This document shows, in pieces, positions 34,399 through 44,936 of a stretch of DNA of 64,000 bases. This stretch comes from Earliella scabrosa (Eukaryota; Basidiomycota; Agaricomycetes; Polyporales; Polyporaceae): contig JABYQQ010000011.1 of NCBI GenBank assembly GCA_022605405.1, positions 1,054,001 to 1,118,000 of the forward strand. The letters are read 5' to 3'. The translations under genes and the position numbers were made by a program. Each line of letters opens with the position of its first letter. Position 1 is the first letter of the stretch. The notes under the pieces are model-generated. The model had not been told where the DNA came from. It ran no database searches and saw only the letters and a list, made by a program, of their open reading frames with translations.

Positions 34399-35692
34399 GC
34401 TCAGGGAGATCACCTAGGATAAACAATGGCGCGGCGGAGTTGCGCGGACGCAAACATGGAAGACATACTACTTGCGGACGTCGGAAGGTCTCTAAGCGTT
34501 TTGCAAAGTCATTGACCTGATGCACGGAAATGCGGCACGGGTTCAGTCCGGAGACGCAAGCACCGAAGAATGCGGTAGTTGGCGAACCTGCTGCACTCGC
34601 TGAGTGCGTGTGACCTCGACTGGTGCGAAGCCTATTGACTTCTGATCAGGCAAGTCTCGACAATGGCGGCTACGTTCAGGCATCTCTATGTGATCTCTCA
34701 CCTCAGTATCACTCGACTCAATCCGAGCTCTAGTCGCTAAGGCTCAGCATCTTCGATATCTATAGCTGGAAATCGAGCACGGCGGTCTTCAGCCTATGGC
34801 CAGTGAGTTCTTACGCCGACGCCATCATGCCGGCAGCAGCAAGTTCCGAACAATCCCGCGGAGAACGCAAATCCTCAGCCATGGAAACTGCATGCATCAT
34901 GTCCGACTGGGGATGATGAGGTGACAGCTCATTGACAGGTCAGGTGCGGCAGACACGATTGTCCTTGTGCTGACTGGCAGCTCCTTGGAAGATAAGGTCA
35001 GAACCAGTACATAGTACTGTATAATACACTCACACTCTTGGGATTTGAACCGGCCATCAAATCGCAAGGCTCGCACCAGTGATGGCGCCGATGCGATGTG
35101 AATGTTTCTGTCAATACTAGAATCGAGCCTTGACGAGGGGGCCACGCCCGCGCACCAGGGCACCGGTTCAAACCGGGGCTCTTCTAGTAGCGAAGCTTTC
35201 AGTGACGCTGACCCTACCACCGTGAGTCATGATTGGGGTAATGAGGCGGGTGCTTCACACCTTGGAGATTGGCTATGTCATGGTACTTACTTGACTCTCG
35301 GACAAGTTCGGAAGGCTGAAGAGGGCCACGTGGCACACACGCGTGAGCCACGCGAGCCGCTTGCCGACCAGCACCCTCCTCACTGCCCTCCTGCTAGCCT
35401 TGTACAGTAGTGTCGTACTACCTACTACTGGCAAGACCCCCCTGGACGAACGAGTTAAGCCGCTGCAGCCTGCCTCGAGGGAGCGCCAGACATGCGTAAA
35501 GTCTATCCCATTCCTGAAGTTCAACACACCGTTTCTCATACAGTTATTGAAGTACTGAGAGCAGGCGCCCGCACGCTGTGGCTACAGGATCAAAAGTCAG
35601 ATCGTGACATGCTGAGACTGGCGTACTACGTGCAGCGTTCTTACTCAAGACTTCAACTCATCTTCTATTCACACAGTTTTCCTCCCTATTGT
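34399..35692. other. Intergenic, duplicated upstream block
   Basis: Much of 34.3-35.2 kb is recognisably similar to 37.2-38.0 kb. Shared blocks include TGCACGGAAATGCG, GGTCTTCAGCC and TGCCGGCAG in the same order. No gene is seen. It is the upstream flank of RCH1 and of the broken oxygenase. Confidence 0.5.
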
Positions 35693-36340
35693 CATGTCCG
35701 CCTCTGCCCAGTGGATTCCCCTTAGTACTGGACACTCTACGCTCCATCCTCTCTGACAAGCAGCCGTTCTGCAACGGAACTGTGTCTGCCAGCGCGCGGC
35801 TTCGTCCTGTACTACGGACAGGGTAGGGACGCATGGTAAGCATGTCTGGCATCCACTGGCCTCATCGTTCAACGTCTCTTACACTTACCCCGTCCCAGTC
35901 AACTGGACCTTTCCGGAACCACTGCAGACCACGTGCAGGCGCTCGATGAGCTCGAGGGAGCGTGCGAGGCGATCAACGCGCTCGGGCTCGCGTCCTTCCT
36001 GCGCCTCATCCATGACGCGGACGGGTACGAAGACTCGCGGGTCATGATGGACCGCATGGTTGCGCTGAATTCCCTCGACGAGCACTCTGAGACCTATCAT
36101 TTGTGCTGGGATCATGACGGTGTCGGGATCATCAGCAAGCGGTTTGGCGAAGATGGCAGCAAGGAGCGCAGGATCGACCTGTAAGACTTCGACCGGTTCC
36201 TGACCGTCGAGGTGCAAATGAGGCGAGCACGACGCTATTCAACATGACCGTGGCGCTCCTTGTGGACGTTGGTCCAGCCGGGAGGAGAGGAGATACGAAG
36301 GACCTCCAGGGGGTTGGGTCTTTCAGAGCTACTAAGTGAC
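35693..36340 (+). pseudogene. Broken oxygenase copy (OX-psi)
   Basis: A third copy of the OX-B type gene. The first exon begins with ATG at 35693 but has net insertions that shift the frame. After the second intron acceptor, a DHVQALDELEGACEA match jumps straight to ALGLASFLRLIHDADGYED. This deletes everything that encodes the HxD, distal His and Arg of the active site. A second deletion follows, and the end (MTVALLVDVGPAGRRGDTKD) is again like OX-B. The 3' flank is also shared with OX-B. No functional enzyme can be made. Confidence 0.88.
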
Positions 36341-36580
36341 ACTCAAATAGTCTCAGGTTCGGATATACTTACAAGTGTCGAAAGGCTATCCACGAACTTC
36401 ATGGTGACTAGCCTGCGTTGAGGAGCAGCTGTGCTGGTTAAAAGTTGACTTTTGTAATATGCTTCGTCATCTTCTTGCGAAATTGGATCACTCCTGAGCA
36501 ACATCCGATCATAGAGGTTGTGAGACTGTGCAGTGCGATACAATGTGTCTTTACGAGAGCTGATATCTTATGTGCCTCCT

Positions 36581-37150
36581 CTACGGGTCGTGGTAGTCCT
36601 TCAACTTGACCGCACGGCGTTCCGTGATTGCGGCCATGTGCACCTCGTTATTATTGTTGTGTCTCTGGCAGATGGGTATGATGTATACCTCGTTAGAGCC
36701 GGGCGGTACCCACTTCGCCTTCGTCCCCATGACCACATGGCCGCCCACTAATCTGTCGCTGCAAGGGAAAGGAGTGCCGGTGCGACTCTCGGGATAGCCA
36801 TAGGAAGAGCATTTGGTGGGCTTGGTCTGGAAAGTGCGCTCCCATAGCTTCAACCACGCCAAGTGGTCGACCCTCCTGTCACCTGAGCTACCGATGACAT
36901 TGGCGAACTGCTCGTCCTGGGCGAAGGTCATTGGGCGGTCAAACCGGGAGGGCAGAGCGCCAATCATGAGGATGTCTCCCGACCTGTACACGGCGTTGGT
37001 ATTCTCAAGGATGTCCTCCGCCGTGTATGTGGTAGGATTCTCGTCCTCCGGCGGGGAAGCGGCGGGGATGTCCTCTGCCGTGGACGTGGTGGGGTCCTCG
37101 ATGACGTCCTTCGCCATGGATGTGGTTGGGACGGTATCCGACTCGGACAT
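36581..37150 (-). CDS. Unrecognised protein: repeats plus Cys/His domain (RCH2)
   Basis: Single exon, 189 residues. Paralogue of RCH1: same MSESDTVPT start, three to four 12-residue repeats (STAEDI, YTAEDILENTNAVY), then the Cys/His domain with TKCSSYGYPES, PFPCSDRLVGGHVVMG and VYIIPICQRHNNNN, ending KDYHDP. All candidate metal ligands (two Cys, His of GGHV, Cys and His of ICQRHN) are kept while surrounding residues have diverged. This suggests selection on that domain. The frame is fully open, although the neighbouring oxygenase copy is dead. Confidence 0.75.
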   Translation of the reverse strand: MSESDTVPTTSMAKDVIEDPTTSTAEDIPAASPPEDENPTTYTAEDILENTNAVYRSGDILMIGALPSRFDRPMTFAQDEQFANVIGSSGDRRVDHLAWLKLWERTFQTKPTKCSSYGYPESRTGTPFPCSDRLVGGHVVMGTKAKWVPPGSNEVYIIPICQRHNNNNEVHMAAITERRAVKLKDYHDP

Positions 37151-37275
37151 GTTGGCGTGATGTGCTAGAGTAGCAAAGTATTAGATGATCGCAGGGCTCG
37201 TGAGGAGGTAGAAGTGGCAAGTACCTCGGTAGGATGGAGAACTCGTCTGAGTTGTTGACTAGGACATGGCCAACA

Positions 37276-37282
37276 TTTTATA
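37276..37282 (-). promoter_or_regulatory. TATA box of RCH2
   Basis: TATAAAA at the same distance and in the same sequence context (followed by GCTCAGGGAGATC on the plus strand) as in RCH1. Confidence 0.6.
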
Positions 37283-38546
37283 GCTCAGGGAGATCGCCTA
37301 GTATAATCGATGGCGCGCCGGATTTGCGCGAACGCAAACATGGAAGTTGATGGAAGTCAGTCTGCATTTGCAAAACATTGTGATGCACGGAAATGCGATG
37401 CGTGTTCAGCCGGGAGATGCAAGCACCGAAGGATCCGATAAATCAAGTCGGCGCACTAAATGCACTCGCGAATGCGTGAATTGCTTCCTCGTCATGTAGA
37501 AAGCTTGCCAAGCAGTAGTACTCTCTAACGCTATCAAGTCAGTCTCGTTCAACTCGATCCAGATTCTACTACTAGCCGCTAAGGTTCAGCACATCTGCTA
37601 GCAATCGTGCACGGCGGTCTTCAGCCCCTGGCTAATGAAGTCTCGATATTCGTCTATGCCGACACCGCCATGCCGGCAGTAGCACGGTCTGGACTATCAC
37701 GGGAACACAAATCTTCAGGCATTGAACTTGAAGCTTCATGCATCACGCCTAATCGGGATGATATCACAGTTCACTATAATCCTTGTGCTGACAGCTCCTT
37801 GGAAGCGTAAGTCACTGGGTCTACCGTTAATAGTAAGGCTGTAGGATACAGGCACTCACACTCTGGCGTTTGTACTGGCCCGCATCAGATGCCAGCAATG
37901 AGGTTCGCGCCAATGATCGCTCCGATGCGATGTCACGGTGAATGTGTCTGTCAATGCTAGAATCGAAGAGATCCGCCATGCATGCGGTTCAGGCCGGAGC
38001 GTTTCTAATAAGGAGTCTTGCCGCCAAGCCTGAGCTTCACTTGTTCAAGCGTTAACCCGGGGCGTGACGCAGTACCAGGGAGATTCTCACGCCACATACG
38101 CGTCACTATGCTCTTGTCGGCGCTTGGTCGGGCCATACAACGCCGCCACTGCGATCTCAAGACCCTGCGAGTAAGTACATTGCGACCGAAGGAGTAGTTC
38201 AGAAATAGTAGCTATGGCAAATAATCCAACCCACAGGGCTGCTGGTACGTCTCGATACAGCTCGAAACTTGGCTGCCACTATCCCTCGCAAGAGATCAAT
38301 ACAATGCAATGTACGTATTCGACTCCGAGTCAGTTGCTACGGTTTTACCCACCGTGCACTGATCAGTGAGGATAGTGAAAGAGTTCGAGTCATTTCACCT
38401 GATTGACACGCGGCAGCTGTTCGTCAGAACGGTGAGAGTATCCCAACATGGTGGCCAAGCATTCGCATACTTACGTCTGCTTTACCACACAGCGAAACAT
38501 GCGGTCTTACCGTCAGGGTGGGTGCACGATCACCCTGCTGGCTGGC
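37283..38546. other. Intergenic, 1.3 kb
   Basis: The first 0.7 kb matches the RCH1 upstream block (34.4-35.2 kb). The remainder is the upstream flank of OX-C. No gene is seen. Confidence 0.45.
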
Positions 38547-38553
38547 TATAAAA
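38547..38553 (+). promoter_or_regulatory. TATA box of OX-C
   Basis: TATAAAA about 75 bp upstream of the OX-C ATG. Confidence 0.65.
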
Positions 38554-38623
38554 TACATAGTACCTGGACCCGCACCATCCGGGTTGCTCCACCTCACCTT
38601 CGAGCTCTCATAACCGACTCTCC

Positions 38624-40362
38624 ATGTCTTCGCTCACCACATCCGATTCCGTCGGCACATCGTTGCAACGTCTCCGTGCGACCATGATCGAGAAGCCGCC
38701 ATTCTGCAGCGGTACTCTGGAACTCCCTCAGCAAACCTTCTCGCTCTACTATGGGAAAGGCGATGATGCTAAGTAAGCATCGACTGAGTGCGTTTCGCTT
38801 CACACAAGCTGAGGCCTTGACCTGTCTCGTTAGGCAGATCGATATGTCGAATCCAGTCGTAGATCAACTGGACGCACTTGAACGCGCGTGTGAAGCTGCC
38901 ACATTTGGCAGGAACCAGGAGACAGTCCTTGACGAGACTTACCGAAAGGCGGGCAAGATGGACACGGACAATTTCTGCATCGCTTTGGATGCAGGCCGGT
39001 CCGGACTGCTTGACGTCGTTCAGGTCGGCCTATTCACCGGGAAGACCCAGAAGAAAGGGATCTGTGCCGAGCTGTACAAGCTCAATGTCTATGGTCAGTG
39101 CAGTGGCTTGTTCTACGCTCCCAACCACGACATTCATCCAACGACATCGGACAGGCAAGGACTCGTTCTTCAAAGCGCATAAGGACACGCCACGGGGAAG
39201 CAGCATGTTCGGCTCCCTCGTGGTCGTGTATCCGACGCCACACGAGGGCGGTGCGCTCGTCCTCCGGCATGAAGGGCAGGAGTGGACGTTCGACGCCGCG
39301 TCGCTCCTATCTACACCCACCCCGGATTCGGTGAGCCGCATCGCCTACGTTGCGTTCTTCAGCGATGTCGAGCACGAGGTCCTGCGTGTTGCCAGCGGAC
39401 ACCGTGTGACTATCACCTACAACTTGTATTGGGCGCCTTCACCGACTACCTTCACCGGCCTGCCCTCCGGCCTATCCATCCTCTACCCCACGCACTCCAG
39501 CCCATCCGAGCTCCACACCGTCCTCTCTGCCCTCCTGCAGGACCCGAGCTTCCTCCCAAACGGAGGTACTCTGGGCTTCGCCCTCCGCCACGCGTACCCG
39601 TTCCCAAGGCCGTGGGATCCGTCGAAGCCGGACCCGCTCGATGGGCTCGAAACGCGCCTCAAGGGCGGGGATGCAGTGCTGCTGCATGCGTGCACAGCAC
39701 TAGGCCTGAACCCACTCCTGCGGCTGGTGTACGAGTCGTGGCGATACCGGAAGCTGTTGATCATGACTGATCGCATGCCCGACCTGGGATATACCGACAC
39801 ATGCAGTGAGTATCTCCTGTACGGTGGTTGGGACGGCGTCCGTGTAGTCAGCAAGACGTTCGAGAGTGAGCGGGACAACGGCGCAATTCTCGAAGGGGAA
39901 AATCAAGATGGAGATATAGTCGAAGAGGCTGACGATGATGCAGACTGGGTGAGCGACTACTCGGTGAAGGGCGACGACGACCAATCAGACCCAGAGACCG
40001 GCCCCAAGCCCCCGAGAACAGTGGACGTGCACTGGGTCCTGAAGTGCGAGCGCTGGAACGCCGTGAGTTCCAAGTACGTCGCATACGGGAACGAGGCTTC
40101 CACGGAGTACCTGTACATGAGCGTTGCGCTGTTGGTCGACGTCGGTCCCTTCGGAAAGCGTACAGACGTCAGTAGCGTCCAAGGGGTTTGCGCGCTTAAG
40201 ACAAAGCCTCGGAAGAAACGGAACCTGAATATCGATGATGACGTTGACTCGTCAAACGAGGAGGACAATGAGAACGAGGAGGACGAAGAGGACAAGAAGG
40301 ACGAGGGGGACGAGGAGAACTCGTCAAACGAAGAGGACGAGGAGGACGAGGAGGAGGAGTAG
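38624..40362 (+). CDS. 2-oxoglutarate/Fe(II)-dependent oxygenase (OX-C)
   Basis: Exons 38624-38772, 38834-39093, 39155-40362; 538 residues, about 90 longer than OX-A and OX-B. The active site is intact: AHKDTP (H145, D147), DVEHEV (H210) and Arg220 ten residues later in SGHRVTITYNLYW. Differences from its paralogues are a longer acidic insertion (about residues 390-430) and a 70-residue C-terminal tail. The tail begins with basic KPRKKRNLN and then becomes almost entirely Asp/Glu with Asn-Glu-Glu-Asp units. Such tails are seen in nuclear or chromatin proteins and KPRKKR could be a nuclear signal, but this is inference. The gene leads directly into SDR4, as OX-A leads into SDR3. Confidence 0.9.
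40234..40359 (+). repeat. GAG/GAC-rich low-complexity coding tract
   Basis: Imperfect trinucleotide repeats (GAG, GAC, AAC) encode the acidic OX-C tail. The unit TCGTCAAACGAGGAGGAC-like recurs twice. Confidence 0.7.
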
Positions 40363-40665
40363 AGTACTTAAAGGCGCCACAACAGGGACTTACTTAGCAC
40401 CTTGCGACACCGAGACAGACTGTGTTACCTCGCCGTATGTGTATTGTAGAGCAAACGATTGCGCGTTTGCAGCGACGCGGGAACTCATGATTGCTTCCCT
40501 TGATGGCTAAAGTGTAATTTTCCACACGACCCGAGTCATGGGATTGAGCTAATATTATCCCAGTCGCCCCGAGTGTGCGGGGATACAAGACGGAGCACCG
40601 ACGTCGTCCCACGATCCGACGCATCCTCTGTCAAGTCGTGCACCACGTTCACGCTAGCTGCGGAT
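40363..40665. other. Intergenic
   Basis: About 300 bp between OX-C and SDR4. No TATA box is obvious before SDR4, unlike the other SDRs. Confidence 0.4.
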
Positions 40666-41742
40666 ATGTCGAGCACTCGTGCGCCTAGGGTATGGCTCAG
40701 TGAGTCGCGCTGATGTTAGACACGTCTCGCATAGCACTTATCGCTTGACGGCCTCCAGTCACCGGAACCTCCTCAGGCCTCGGAAACGCCCTTACCCGCA
40801 TCGCTCTTGAGCGAGGAGAGATCGTTGTGGCGACCCTCCGCAAGCCTGATGCGCTCAAAGACCTGGCAGCTCAGTACCCCGCGGAACGGCTCCTTGTCCT
40901 GAAGCTGGATGTGTCCGTCCATCAGGACATCCTTGACGCATTCGCCAAGACGAAGGAGGTCTTCGGCAGACTTGACATTGTCGTGAACAACGCAGCATGG
41001 GGGATCATCTCGGAGATTGAGGGAACTCCAGACGACACCGCGCGGGCGATGTTCGAGACCAACTTCTGGGGCGGGGCGCATGTCTTACAGGAGGCGGTGC
41101 GATTTTTTCGCGACGTGAACGAGCCTGGGAACGGCGGCCGAATCATCCATATCAGCTCCGGTACGGGTATCAAGGGTTATCCCGTCACAGGCTTCTACAG
41201 TGCGAGCAAACATGGTTAGTAGCAATGTAGAGCTCAGCGAGGTGTTCTTGGACTCACTCTTGTGCAGCCATGGAAGGATTGGCGGAGACATTGTCGATGG
41301 AACTGGACCCTCACTGGAACATCAAGGTCAGAATCTGCGCTTTTCGATGGGGTTAGGGAAAGACATAGAACTCACCTCGTTAACCATCATGATGCAGGTG
41401 ACTATCGTCCCCTTGGGCGCACATTCAACAAATTGCGCGGCCGCGATGGCTCAGTTTCCCCCGCCTCCAGCGTACAACAACCCAGACTTGCCGTCAGCGG
41501 TTGCTCGGAAGGCGCTTGTTGCTAGTATCAGTGGCGGGACGACGGGGAGCATTTACGATGTGAAAGGCGACATTAACAAGGCAGCCGCTGCGCTGCACCG
41601 GCTCAGCGAAGTTCCCAACCCACCGCTCCGACTGGTCCTGGGAAAGGATGCCGTAGAGATGGCTCGGAGCAAAGTGGGTCAGTTCTCGCACGAGGTCGAG
41701 GAGTATGCATTCTGGTCTGAAGGTCTGGAGAAAGACTCGTAG
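40666..41742 (+). CDS. SDR-family oxidoreductase (SDR4)
   Basis: Exons 40666-40699, 40759-41214, 41268-41326 (59 nt), 41398-41742; 297 residues. Motifs: ITGTSSGLG, IVVNNAAWG and YSASK. The NNAG Gly is replaced by Ala (NNAA), and the loop after the glycine motif is NALTRIALERG rather than LEMTR. The HQDILDAF and GGRIIHISSGTG segments place it with SDR2 and SDR3. NAD(P)-dependent oxidoreductase of unknown substrate. It is the first SDR after the right-hand oxygenases, mirroring the position of SDR3 after OX-A. Confidence 0.88.
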
Positions 41743-41981
41743 ATGAACGAGGAGTATTGATCTTGGTCGTTATGCGCCACAGTGCTATGCTTGCCTTGGT
41801 TCTTGTAGGAAGGAGAATGGTAGTCCCCAACTGACAGTACTTGTCCACAACGATATTATCGAAGGTCGAATATACGCCTGCTATATAGTCCGATCGGAGG
41901 AGATCGACAGGCAAGGCGGGAAACAGCCTAGTCTGCGCACGGCATCCTCTTTGCAACCTTATTCAGGGAATGAGATTTGAG
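41743..41981. other. Intergenic
   Basis: SDR4 terminator and SDR5 promoter; nothing else is seen. Confidence 0.4.
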
Positions 41982-41988
41982 TATAAAA
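41982..41988 (+). promoter_or_regulatory. TATA box of SDR5
   Basis: TATAAAA about 70 bp upstream of the SDR5 ATG. Confidence 0.65.
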
Positions 41989-42055
41989 GATGTGCAGAGA
42001 CAACAGTGATAACTCACCTCACTGTGACCCAATCCTGCACCTTGAATCGATCAAC

Positions 42056-43091
42056 ATGGCTTCGCGGGTATGGCTCAGTACGTCCGTCTCTCTCAGTCCC
42101 GCCTGAGTCGTCTCTGACTCCCTGTTCGCGCACTGTGCAGTCACCGGTGCATCAACAGGCTTTGGCCTCGAGATGACGCGCTGCGCGCTTGCCAACGGCG
42201 ACCGTGTCGTCGCCACCCTCCGCAACCCCTCCGCCCTCACCACTTTCGCCTCCAACTACTCCTCTACGCAACTCCTCGTGCTCCAGCTCGACGTGACGCG
42301 GACAGAAGAGATCAAGGCCGCGTTCCGCGCCGCCAAGGACGTATTCGGTCGCATCGACGTCGTCTTCAACAACGCCGGGCTCGCGCTCGTCTCTGAGGCG
42401 GAGTCGACGCCGGACACACTCGCACGCAAGCTGTTCGAGGTCATTTTCTGGGGCGCCGTGCACGTCTCGCAAGAGGCCGTGCGCTTCTTCCGCGAGGAGA
42501 ACTCGCCCCCAGGCGGGCACCTTGTGCAGAACAGCGCCGTGGGCGGGCTCGTGGCCGTCCCTAGTCTCAGTTTCTACATCGCGGCGAAGCACGGTGAGCG
42601 GACCGCCGTGCCAATGTTGTCGCAGGAATTGACACTGACGGTGATTGCAGCGCTGGAAGGCTTCACGGGCACGCTGCGCAAGGAGATGAACCCTGCGTGG
42701 AACATCAGAGTAAGCACGAGCGCGGACTCGACTGGATACGAGTGCTCACATGCGCTCACACGCCGGTCAGATCTCCTGCGTAGAGCCCGGCGCGTTCAAC
42801 ACCCAGATCATCCAGTCGATAGACTCCGTCCCCCCACACCCCGCCTACACCGACCCGACCTCGCTCGTCGCCATCATGTGCAAGCTGTTCTCCGAGGGGT
42901 TCCGGGAGTGGAGCGACATGGGCAAGGGCGTGCAGAAGATCTTCGAGCTCACGCAGCTGGCCGAGCCACCGCTGCATCTCCCGCTGGGACAGGATTGCGT
43001 GAAGGCCTGCAGGGAGCACATCAGCGAGCTCTCCCGGGAGATTGAACAGTACGCACCATGGTCAGACGACATTCCGTTTGGGAACCAGTAA
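42056..43091 (+). CDS. SDR-family oxidoreductase (SDR5)
   Basis: Exons 42056-42077 (22 nt), 42141-42593, 42651-42709 (59 nt), 42771-43091; 284 residues. Motifs: VWLITGASTGFG, VVFNNAGLA and YIAAK. It is a close sister of SDR6: the two share exon lengths exactly (22, 453, 59, 321 nt), so they arose by tandem duplication. It is related to SDR1 across the mirror. The strand before the active site reads LVQNSAVGGLVAVP, with Ser in the place expected for the catalytic serine. NAD(P)-dependent oxidoreductase; substrate unknown. Confidence 0.9.
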
Positions 43092-43458
43092 GTGTCGGAG
43101 CGCGGTGTGGGACCATCGGATCAGGAAAACGAAGAGAAAGGAAGGTGGAGGAAGACGATGTATTCACCGATCGGGTTTGGATGGATCCAAACGAACGCTT
43201 AACGTATGTCTGGACTGTCCGACTGTGGCAAAAATCGCCAGACAGTGCCCGTCATCCCATAGTGGTTCAATCCATCCGCAGCGTCTGGCGCTTGCCGAAA
43301 CACCCTGACGTGAATCCCGAACGGAGATTGCAGCTTTGCAAGACTTGCGTTCACGAGGCTGCCGGCGGCGGTGCGCAAGCTTCACCGTCTCTTCCGAGCG
43401 AGCCGATAAGAACGCCCACTCGAGAGGCCAACAGCGCAGCAGCGCGACTAGAGGATGA
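43092..43458. other. Intergenic
   Basis: 370 bp between SDR5 and SDR6; no other feature is supported. Confidence 0.4.
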
Positions 43459-43464
43459 TATAAG
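43459..43464 (+). promoter_or_regulatory. TATA-like element of SDR6
   Basis: TATAAG about 85-90 bp upstream of the SDR6 ATG. Confidence 0.5.
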
Positions 43465-43548
43465 GAAAGTGTCAGCTTCGACAGTAACAGGCAACGCGGT
43501 CGCGACAAGTGTCACCAACCATTGTCACCCATTCCCCGATCCATCAAT

Positions 43549-44576
43549 ATGACTTCGCGTGTATGGCTTAGTGCGTCTACCTCACTCATGTGTCCCGAAC
43601 CTGTCATTGACTTTATCATGCTCGTGCAGTCACCGGTGCGTCAACAGGCTTCGGCCTCGAAATGACGCGCTGCGCCCTCGCCAACGGCGACCGCGTCGTC
43701 GCCACCCTCCGCAACCCCTCCGCCCTCGCAACATTCGCCTCCAACTACACCCCCACGCAGCTCCTCGTACTCAAGCTCGACGTGACACAACCGGAAGAAA
43801 TCAAAGCCGCCTTCCGCGCCGCCAAAGACGCGTTCGGGCACATCGACGTCGTCTTCAACAACGCGGGCTACTCGCTCCTCGGCGAGGCGGAGGTGACGCC
43901 GGACGCGCCCGCGCGCAGGGTGTTCGAGGTCGTCTTCTGGGGCGCTGTGCACGTCTCGCAGGAGGCCGTGCGCTTCTTCCGCGAGGAGAACTCGCCCCCG
44001 GGGGGCCACCTTGTGCAGAACAGCGCCGCTGGCGGGCTCGTGGCTGTCCCCACGCTCGGGTTCTACATCGCGGCCAAGCACGGTGAGCGGCGTGCTAGTT
44101 GTGGGGATACGTTGCTGCTGGACTGACCCCGCGGATGATAGCGCTGGAGGGATTCACGGGCACGCTCCGCAAGGAGATGAGCCCTGCGTGGAACATCAGG
44201 GTGAGCACGAGCCCGGACTTGACGTGACACGAGCACTCACACAGAAGTCGCTCAGATCTCCTCAGTGAAGCCCGGCGCGTTCAACACGGAGATCATCCAC
44301 TCGCACGACTCCATACCGCCCCACCCAGCATACACCGACCCCACCTCGATCGCCGCCATCATGCGCAAGGCGTTCTCGCAGGGGTTCCAGGAGTGGAGCA
44401 ACGTAGGCAAGGGGGTGCAGAAGATCTACGAGCTCACGCAGCTGGCCGATCCCCCGCTGCATCTCCCGTTAGGGCAGGACTCGGTCAAGTTCTGCAGGGA
44501 GTACATCAGCGAGCTCTCTCGGGAGGTCGAGCAATACGCACCTTGGTCAGATGACATCCCCTTTGGGAGTCACTGA
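43549..44576 (+). CDS. SDR-family oxidoreductase (SDR6)
   Basis: Exons 43549-43570 (22 nt), 43630-44082, 44142-44200 (59 nt), 44256-44576; 284 residues. Motifs: VWLITGASTGFG, VVFNNAGYS and YIAAK, with NSAAGGLVAVP before the active site. Nearly collinear with SDR5. It is the last gene of the right-hand series and the counterpart of SDR1 on the left. Long open frames on the opposite strand are a by-product of the GC-rich codon usage. Confidence 0.9.
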
Positions 44577-44936
44577 TCCGCTGGAGGGGCCGATGGGAAA
44601 CGTCGTTGTGGTTGGCACAGGACGCAGATCACCCATTTGAGGGGAAAATGATGATGCATATTCGAGTCCGACGGATCATATATACGAGTCGGGAGACGGG
44701 AGCAAGTCGAGTCACGAGTCAGATGAGGTATGCTATCGAGGTCATGGGAAACTGAAACTCCTTCAGTCGTAGATGCTAGAGTTCTGCAGATGAGGATTGT
44801 TATTGAGGTGAGATGTTGCTGAGAAAGTCTTGCTGTGCTGTCATTGATGTTGAACTGGGGTGTGGTCCGGGAGTGTAGTCGCCTAGGAAGTCTTGTCGCC
44901 AAGTGTCGTATGCTGCAGGGGGTAGTTGTCCGTCCT
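44577..44936. other. Intergenic, convergent 3' ends
   Basis: 360 bp between SDR6 and the membrane-protein gene. It marks the outer right boundary of the oxidoreductase series. No repeat or transposon end is seen. Confidence 0.4.

Noticed and set aside
35160..35180. GGTTCAAACC stretch resembling a tRNA B-box
   Set aside because: No matching A-box, acceptor stem or anticodon arm can be folded around it.
42152..44081. 146-residue minus-strand open frames opposite SDR5 and SDR6
   Set aside because: Both are antisense shadows created by codon bias in two near-identical genes; their similarity only reflects the SDR duplication.
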